IMG/VR virus record: IMGVR_UViG_3300028840_003271
Location: 1 to 64,000 of that record
Source: a virus
DNA: 64,000 bases
Reading direction: 5' to 3' (one strand)
Shown here piece after piece: positions 59,788-64,000 of this stretch. Each line of letters opens with the position of its first letter. Position 1 is the stretch's first letter. The notes beneath the pieces are model-generated. The model saw nothing but the letters and a program-made list of their open reading frames with translations, searched no databases and was not told the DNA's origin. A program made the translations under genes and the position numbers.

Positions 59788-60013
59788 TACATGTTTCCTT
59801 TTTGTTTCTAGTTACATAACAAGTGTTTTTGGTTTCAGGAAATTTAGTGGTTGCGTTTGTAATACTCAAAGTTTTTATTTTAGTAGAATTTGTAATTTTT
59901 TCTTTTTTTGAAGAAACGGTTTTATTATTTGTTAAAAATTTTAATATATCACTATTTGTAATGTTAAATACTGGTGTACTACTATTACTAATAAAATTAA
60001 CACGAACTTTTAT
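59756..60013 (-). CDS. N-terminal cassette protein 6, AUA start candidate
   Basis: An 85-codon open frame with no ATG or GTG anywhere (one TTG at codon 49). Codon 1 is ATA at 60013, where other members have their ATG, and the peptide then reads I-KVRVNFISNSSTPVF, aligned with MKIRxGFVSNSSSSSF. GGAGAA stands seven bases before the ATA, and the ATA overlaps the preceding TAA. Either AUA is used as a weak start or the gene lost its ATG by one transition. The rest is Thr/Lys/Asn-rich with no further motif, and its last 32 bases overlap the next gene, so partial decay is possible. Confidence 0.6.
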   Translation of the reverse strand: MKVRVNFISNSSTPVFNITNSDILKFLTNNKTVSSKKEKITNSTKIKTLSITNATTKFPETKNTCYVTRNKKETCNETIRTCVAE

Positions 60014-60162
60014 TTTTGTTCTCCGTTAATTGGTAGTCCAGTTTCAGACAGTGGTAATGAACATCCATAAAGCATTTTCCAATCTGGAAATTTATTTTTA
60101 GCATGACTAATAGCAGACTCTATTACCATAGGCATTGGTAGATCATATGTTAAAAAAGACAT
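60010..60162 (-). CDS. Small protein downstream of Gp88
   Basis: 50 residues from the ATG at 60162 (MSFLTYDLPMPMV), with AGGAAG about eleven bases before it. A longer frame, open from GTG 60300 inside the Gp88 gene, adds 46 codons rich in Lys/Asn/Glu; a +1 slip at an A7 run in Gp88 would join the two proteins, but the ATG is simpler. No family recognised. Confidence 0.5.
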   Translation of the reverse strand: MSFLTYDLPMPMVIESAISHAKNKFPDWKMLYGCSLPLSETGLPINGEQK

Positions 60163-60214
60163 AGTATTTCGTCTTCCTAATCTAATCCAAAGCAACTTTT
60201 CTTCTTTTTCATTT

Positions 60215-60916
60215 TTATTTTTGTTTTTGTTTGATTTTTTTCCAAACACTGTTAACACCTTTTGGTTGAGTGCCGTGTAACAATAAAGCAAAATTTCCAC
60301 GATTTGTTAAAGCGTGTAATTCAGTAGAACTAACGGGTAAAGATAAAGACCGTGCTGATTTTTTTGTAAATAAAACACGACTATTTTTAAGACGGTATTT
60401 TTCAATTAAAAAGTCGTGAGTTCCTCCATATGATGCTGTTAAAATAAAATTCGGAGGAACTTCACGACGACATTCTATCCAAAACGGCAATGCTTTAGTA
60501 TAAGCATAAAATTTTATATCTGGATGTTTTTCTGCTAGTTTACACGCTGCTTGAAAATATTCCTTTTTGAAAAAATCACCAGCAGTATGAAATCGTATAA
60601 TTGAAGCATCAATAGGAAGTGTGCGGTCCATCAAGTTAGTTAGGTTATTCACACCACGAGTACTTTTTATACACTCAAAATTAGATTTATGGAGAGAAAA
60701 AGTATGTGGATATAACGCTTCCAATGATACAGCATAACATCTAAATTTACACGACGGACTATCTTTTACTTTACGTTGTCCATCTATTATTACTACTTTT
60801 GATTTACAATCTTTAGCAAAAGGACAAGAATATCCCGCTAATAAATCAAGCGAGTAAACCTTTCCTGTAAAAGGAATTTTTTTAAGTTTGGTGTTTGCTG
60901 GACTATATTTTAACAT
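60215..60916 (-). CDS. Gene product 88-like protein
   Basis: 233 residues. AGYSCPFAKDCKSK, CKFRCYAVS, IIRFHTAGDFF, FYAYTKALPFW and ILTASYGGTHD follow the layout of the Gp88 family found in phages (several Cys in the first third, then TAGDF). The biochemical role is unknown; the Cys pattern suggests a metal cluster. The end is Lys-rich (WKKIKQKQK). Confidence 0.82.
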   Translation of the reverse strand: MLKYSPANTKLKKIPFTGKVYSLDLLAGYSCPFAKDCKSKVVIIDGQRKVKDSPSCKFRCYAVSLEALYPHTFSLHKSNFECIKSTRGVNNLTNLMDRTLPIDASIIRFHTAGDFFKKEYFQAACKLAEKHPDIKFYAYTKALPFWIECRREVPPNFILTASYGGTHDFLIEKYRLKNSRVLFTKKSARSLSLPVSSTELHALTNRGNFALLLHGTQPKGVNSVWKKIKQKQK

Positions 60917-60918
60917 TT

Positions 60919-61314
60919 TTATTTTATTTTATTCACCTGTAAGTAAAGATTAGTTACAAAAGTGTCTTGTGGACGATTAAAAATTAGATTATGATTCACT
61001 CTTAACCAATCAGACACACAATATAAAAATCCTCCACAACATTTTCTTTTATTATCTACAATTCTAGGAGTGTATCTATATGCTTTTGCCCAAAGGTGTG
61101 AAGGTTGATATGAACACAAAGAAATTGGAATTAAATACTTGTTATTAACACCTGAAGGTTTGCCTTTCCAAAGAGTTAATTTAATTTTTTGTGGCTTACA
61201 TCCTAGCTTTTTAATAAATAGTCTTGGACACAATGTAGTTGTGCCTGAAGAAAAATTCAATCTATATTTTCGGTGTTGCAAATTCGCTACTCGACTAAAC
61301 AATATTTGAGACAT
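60919..61314 (-). CDS. Hypothetical basic protein
   Basis: 131 residues from the ATG at 61314 (MSQILFSRVANL), with GGAG seven bases upstream; an in-frame start 18 bases earlier lacks that spacing. Rich in Arg, Lys and Cys (NKRKCCGGFLYCVSD). No family recognised. First gene after the long non-coding interval. Confidence 0.6.
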   Translation of the reverse strand: MSQILFSRVANLQHRKYRLNFSSGTTTLCPRLFIKKLGCKPQKIKLTLWKGKPSGVNNKYLIPISLCSYQPSHLWAKAYRYTPRIVDNKRKCCGGFLYCVSDWLRVNHNLIFNRPQDTFVTNLYLQVNKIK

Positions 61315-61702
61315 TCTATTTCTCCTATACAATTAGAAATTAATAGATACAATAGATACTAATAGTAACAACTTGTTTGTTTTTGATACAATAGTATTAT
61401 TGAGGGAAAAAAGTATAATGTAAAGATTACCTTACTAATACTATAACTATTTTCTTTCCTCTATAAATACTTTTTATTAGCAGGTTAGAAGTTTTTACTG
61501 GATGATTTATTTTTAGTGGAAGTATAACTTTTTATTGTAACTTTTTTATGATGTTTTTGACAATTTGATACTATATAGATACATATAGAGCGAACATCCT
61601 CTATTATTACAGTACCAACTTTTTGCCAAAAGTGAAGTAGAAAAATGCTAATTTTGTCCAACTTTTACATAAGTTTTACATTTTACCTCTGACGAGGGGG
61701 TG
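61315..61702. other. Non-coding interval with AT-rich repeats
   Basis: 388 bases without a supportable gene. Parts are near-repeats (gatacaatag and related forms between 61346 and 61396; tagatacatatag near 61576), giving direct-repeat AT-rich DNA. A promoter-like block lies at 61598-61640. A TATAAATA on the plus strand near 61461 has no gene to drive. It could be a regulatory or replication-related region; nothing decides which. Confidence 0.5.
61598..61640 (-). promoter_or_regulatory. Promoter-like block, copy 2
   Basis: Minus strand: ACTTCACTTT, GGCAAAAA, GGTACTGTAATAATAGAGG in order, matching copy 1 (14354-14397) without gaps over 41 bases. TTGGCA and TAATAG are 17 bases apart, the distance of a sigma-70 promoter. 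It lies about 285 bases before the start of the gene at 61314. Confidence 0.62.
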
Positions 61703-62062
61703 TTATTCGTCATATTCAATCTGTAAATAGACAGTTTTACCAATATATGGAGTAAGTTTTTTACCCACCTTTTCGTTATCATAATATTCTTGATGACTTA
61801 GTCCATTATTACGAAAGCGAATACTAACCACGGGGTATTCAGATTGGTGATAATACTCGTAAGTGTTTTTAACAATTCTTACTGGTTTTCTGTCCGGTGA
61901 TTTTTGATTGTGTAAACTAATTATAACGTTTTTAACGTTACTAGGAATTTTAAATTGACGAAGTAAATTATCAAAACCCCCACCACAAAACACTTCGCCA
62001 TTATTGTCATGCCATTGATTATAATATTCTTCATGTGTAAAGGGAACTTCACAAATTCTCAT
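61703..62062 (-). CDS. Hypothetical protein, paralogue of 44198-44548
   Basis: 119 residues. Shares with 44198-44548 F-K/H-I-P, I-S-L-H, Y-P-x-V, E-Y-Y and a close G-K-x-x-Y-L-Q-I-x-Y-x-E end. The N-termini differ. No enzyme motif; small alpha/beta domain. It precedes the long non-coding interval. Confidence 0.62.
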   Translation of the reverse strand: MRICEVPFTHEEYYNQWHDNNGEVFCGGGFDNLLRQFKIPSNVKNVIISLHNQKSPDRKPVRIVKNTYEYYHQSEYPVVSIRFRNNGLSHQEYYDNEKVGKKLTPYIGKTVYLQIEYDE

Positions 62063-62074
62063 TTTCTTTTCTCC

Positions 62075-62572
62075 TTAAATTACTTTATAAGTTTCTTTGT
62101 CAATAGTAATTTCACGAATTCTATCAAGACGATAATCTTTTAAAACAATTGGATTTTCTATACCCTGATTGGTTGGTGATTTGTCCGTTTGTAACATATC
62201 TGAAAAGTCTGATGGATTTATTCTTCTTTTAATAAAACCAGTTTTGTGAAAATATTGTGTTTTATATACATGTTGAAGTTTAAGTTCAAGATACTGATTT
62301 CCATTATGTTCAACGAATGGAGTTTTTGGAATACGAAATCCCCATCGTCTCATATGACTTGAAAAATTAGCCGGTTTACCCTCTTTTGTTCTTTGTTTAT
62401 TTACAGCATTGCTATAAATCCAGTTAATAACTCCATTTACTTTTGACTTTTTAATAAAGCGACCTTTATACTTTTTCTTACCTGGATCTGTTTCAACAAC
62501 AAGAGTGACTATTTTTGTTCCACTCAAATTTTGTAGCATTTTTACTAAATCGTGACGCTTAATGGTTTTCAT
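62075..62572 (-). CDS. Hypothetical basic protein
   Basis: 165 residues, Lys/Arg-rich, beginning MKTIKRHDLVKMLQNL. GTKIVTLVVETDPGKKKYKG and a later RINPSDFSDMLQTD suggest a nucleic-acid-related domain, but I recognise no family. ATG overlaps the next frame's stop by one base. Confidence 0.6.
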   Translation of the reverse strand: MKTIKRHDLVKMLQNLSGTKIVTLVVETDPGKKKYKGRFIKKSKVNGVINWIYSNAVNKQRTKEGKPANFSSHMRRWGFRIPKTPFVEHNGNQYLELKLQHVYKTQYFHKTGFIKRRINPSDFSDMLQTDKSPTNQGIENPIVLKDYRLDRIREITIDKETYKVI

Positions 62573-63018
62573 TATATTTTCCTTACTGTACGAGTGTGAA
62601 TTTCTACATCTTCTAAACTAGAAAAATAACCTTCCCACGGAACATAATTATATTCACCTCCTTTATAGGTTTTATTATATATTGCTTCTGACACATTATA
62701 TGCTTCATCATATGTTGCATAAACCCCTTCAATATAAAAATTTCCATGACTTGTTCCAAAAGTATCTCCATCTTTATAACGGACAACCACAATATGAACT
62801 TCGCTTCCTTCTTTAGCATGAAAGAAAACTTTTTCTCGATGTTTTTCCCATCCAACCGTTTTACTTTTATTTATTTTTTCTTCTTCTCCAATATATACTT
62901 GTTTCAATACAAAATCTATATAAGTTGGATTTTGGCTTGGCGGCCACTCTTCATTTTCTTCACCTGCTCGAATACCACCACCAGTAGTCATTTCTGAATA
63001 ACTAATGTAAACATACAC
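62572..63018 (-). CDS. Hypothetical protein, GTG start
   Basis: 148 residues beginning at GTG 63018, seven bases after AGGA. Acidic, beta-rich, with Tyr/Gly segments (FGTSHGNFYIEGVYATYDEA). No family recognised. Confidence 0.58.
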   Translation of the reverse strand: MYVYISYSEMTTGGGIRAGEENEEWPPSQNPTYIDFVLKQVYIGEEEKINKSKTVGWEKHREKVFFHAKEGSEVHIVVVRYKDGDTFGTSHGNFYIEGVYATYDEAYNVSEAIYNKTYKGGEYNYVPWEGYFSSLEDVEIHTRTVRKI

Positions 63019-63049
63019 TATTCATTCCTCCATAAAGAGAGTTTAGTTG

Positions 63050-63751
63050 CTAACTATATGTATAAGAGAGACATTTATTTTGCTCTGTTTTTGGAAATTG
63101 AAAAGTAAATTTTAATTCTTCAAGTTTTCGTGGTGAAATATCTTTGTAACATCGACTGTCTTGATATGCTTCAATATCATTTAGTTCTTGACAAATTTCC
63201 CAGTAGTCATGAATATGAATGTTACCAACTGTTGGTGATTCTAAACAATCACAAGGTTTAATGTCTCCATTAGGTTTAATCATAACGTCACACCCAAAAC
63301 ATTCTTCACTACCTTCTAAACATCTTCCACTTTTTATAAGATTTTCGGAAGTATTTCTTATTGCTTTAAATCCACTAGTATTATAACGACAGGTTCCTAA
63401 CGCTTGAAAAACCCTAACTACTTCTTTATCTATTGGTTCATGAAATTTATCTTGAGACAGTTCAGCATGTATAACATTTTTTTGAGTTAGTTTTGCTAGT
63501 AACAATGCTCGTTCTTTTAGTTTACCATTAGTGATAATACTAACGTAGTTTACAGACGCTATTGCTAGACATAATATTTTTTCAAATTCAGGATGTATTG
63601 TTGGTTCACCACCACCTAGACAGATAAATTCATCAGTAAACTCTAGACATTTTTTAAACGTGAATAAACTCATATCTTCACCATTTGAAGTACAAGCAAA
63701 TCCACAATGACTACAATGCATATTACATTTTGAAGTTATTTGAACGTACAT
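63050..63751 (-). CDS. Radical SAM protein
   Basis: 233 residues. The motif CNMHCSHCGFAC is at the N-terminus; LGGGEPTIHP is the SAM-binding GGE block. C-terminal cysteines (CFGCDVMIKPNGDIKPCDC) are SPASM-like. This is the third radical SAM protein in the window. Its partner is unknown; no peptide precursor is evident beside it. Confidence 0.82.
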   Translation of the reverse strand: MYVQITSKCNMHCSHCGFACTSNGEDMSLFTFKKCLEFTDEFICLGGGEPTIHPEFEKILCLAIASVNYVSIITNGKLKERALLLAKLTQKNVIHAELSQDKFHEPIDKEVVRVFQALGTCRYNTSGFKAIRNTSENLIKSGRCLEGSEECFGCDVMIKPNGDIKPCDCLESPTVGNIHIHDYWEICQELNDIEAYQDSRCYKDISPRKLEELKFTFQFPKTEQNKCLSYTYS

Positions 63752-63763
63752 ATGTCTATTCTC

Positions 63764-64000
63764 TCATGTAAAAATTGGTCCACTCCAATGAACATCTTCA
63801 ATAGAAGTTGCTCCAAAAAATTCAACTGCTGCTAATTTAATATCTTTTCCTGATGTGTCTGGTGGAAAATGTTCTAAAATATCTTCATCAACTAACAAAA
63901 TTTTTCTACTATCATATCTACACAGTGCTAACGACAGTAATTTTCCTCCACCTTTAGGGTGAACTGGACGAATGTACAAACGATAAGGTTTAGTAGACAT
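63764..64000 (-). CDS. Hypothetical protein, start at window edge
   Basis: 78 residues with an ATG exactly at 64000, so the true start may lie outside. KPYRLYIRPVHPKGGGKLLSL and a short acidic C-terminal helix; no motif recognised. Ends thirteen bases before the radical SAM start. Confidence 0.5.
   Translation of the reverse strand: MSTKPYRLYIRPVHPKGGGKLLSLALCRYDSRKILLVDEDILEHFPPDTSGKDIKLAAVEFFGATSIEDVHWSGPIFT

Noticed and set aside
61460-61470. T4-type late promoter TATAAATA on the plus strand
   Set aside because: No plus-strand gene follows it anywhere in the window, and the octamer is easily found by chance at this base composition.
1-64000. Reassigned stop codon
   Set aside because: TAA, TGA and TAG all end genes at sensible places (for example TAG at 4950, 41991 and 49218), so the standard bacterial code fits.

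Overview
The window reads as part of a very large, AT-rich tailed-phage (jumbo-phage type) genome. Every supported gene lies on the minus strand. Genes are packed with ATGA, TAATG or short overlaps, and Shine-Dalgarno sites of the GGAG/AGGA type precede ATG, GTG and TTG starts. Phage hallmarks are a T4 rIIA/rIIB-like pair (50695-53779), a DUF932 protein, a gene-product-88 protein, an Lsm-like protein, a sigma-like factor, a DraRnl-type RNA ligase, a RuvB-like ATPase, DHFR, a dCMP-deaminase-like protein, a solitary tRNA (anticodon CAU) and a LAGLIDADG endonuclease. No capsid, tail, terminase or polymerase gene is in view. The host is unknown. Exported trypsin-like and papain-like proteins beside a PKD-like protein recall planctomycete gene neighbourhoods, but that is only an impression.

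Layout in coordinate order (transcription runs from high to low coordinates). 1-2467: small unknowns, an octapeptide-repeat protein and a sigma-like factor. 2464-7850: a glycosyltransferase, a lipoprotein and membrane proteins, then purine salvage (GMP reductase-like plus phosphoribosyltransferase) and a membrane-anchored methyltransferase. 7873-11804: an exported-protein block (thioredoxin-like, papain-like, PKD-like, trypsin-like) with a strongly structured RNA leader at 10406-10488. 11841-14308: tRNA, small membrane and coiled proteins, a YiiX/NlpC-like hydrolase and an Lsm-like protein behind a promoter-like block. 14475-15897: radical SAM/SPASM and MSMEG_6728-like proteins. 15897-43926: about 28 kb of glycan biosynthesis. 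It holds a GT29-like sialyltransferase, a CMP-Kdo-synthetase-like protein, a pyruvyltransferase, six KpsC-like transferases, two further glycosyltransferase families in three copies each, four sulfotransferases plus a relic of a fifth, five methyltransferases, two AsnB-like amidotransferases, and sugar-activating nucleotidyltransferase, kinase and HAD enzymes. 43920-50691: nucleotide and RNA metabolism and zinc-ribbon proteins. 50695-55374: rIIB, rIIA and DUF932. 55440-60013: a family of otherwise unrelated small proteins sharing one N-terminal Ser/Asn-rich cassette, next to a radical SAM enzyme. 60010-64000: Gp88, a non-coding interval with a second copy of the promoter-like block, unknowns, and another radical SAM protein.

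Points most worth a second look: (1) the shared N-terminal cassette family with its radical SAM neighbour, including one member whose only in-frame start is AUA behind a good Shine-Dalgarno; (2) a second open frame with no conventional start (41798-41980) and a CAU tRNA with some initiator-like features, which may or may not be related; (3) a homing-endonuclease gene that appears to have inserted at the 3' end of the CMP-Kdo-synthetase gene, brought a replacement C-terminus and left the old one downstream; (4) two interlocking 9-bp inverted repeats followed by a U-run, a possible RNA switch; (5) the sulfated and amidated glycan locus, with gene-replacement scars between its modules. Functions are assigned from motifs read by eye. 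No database search was possible.
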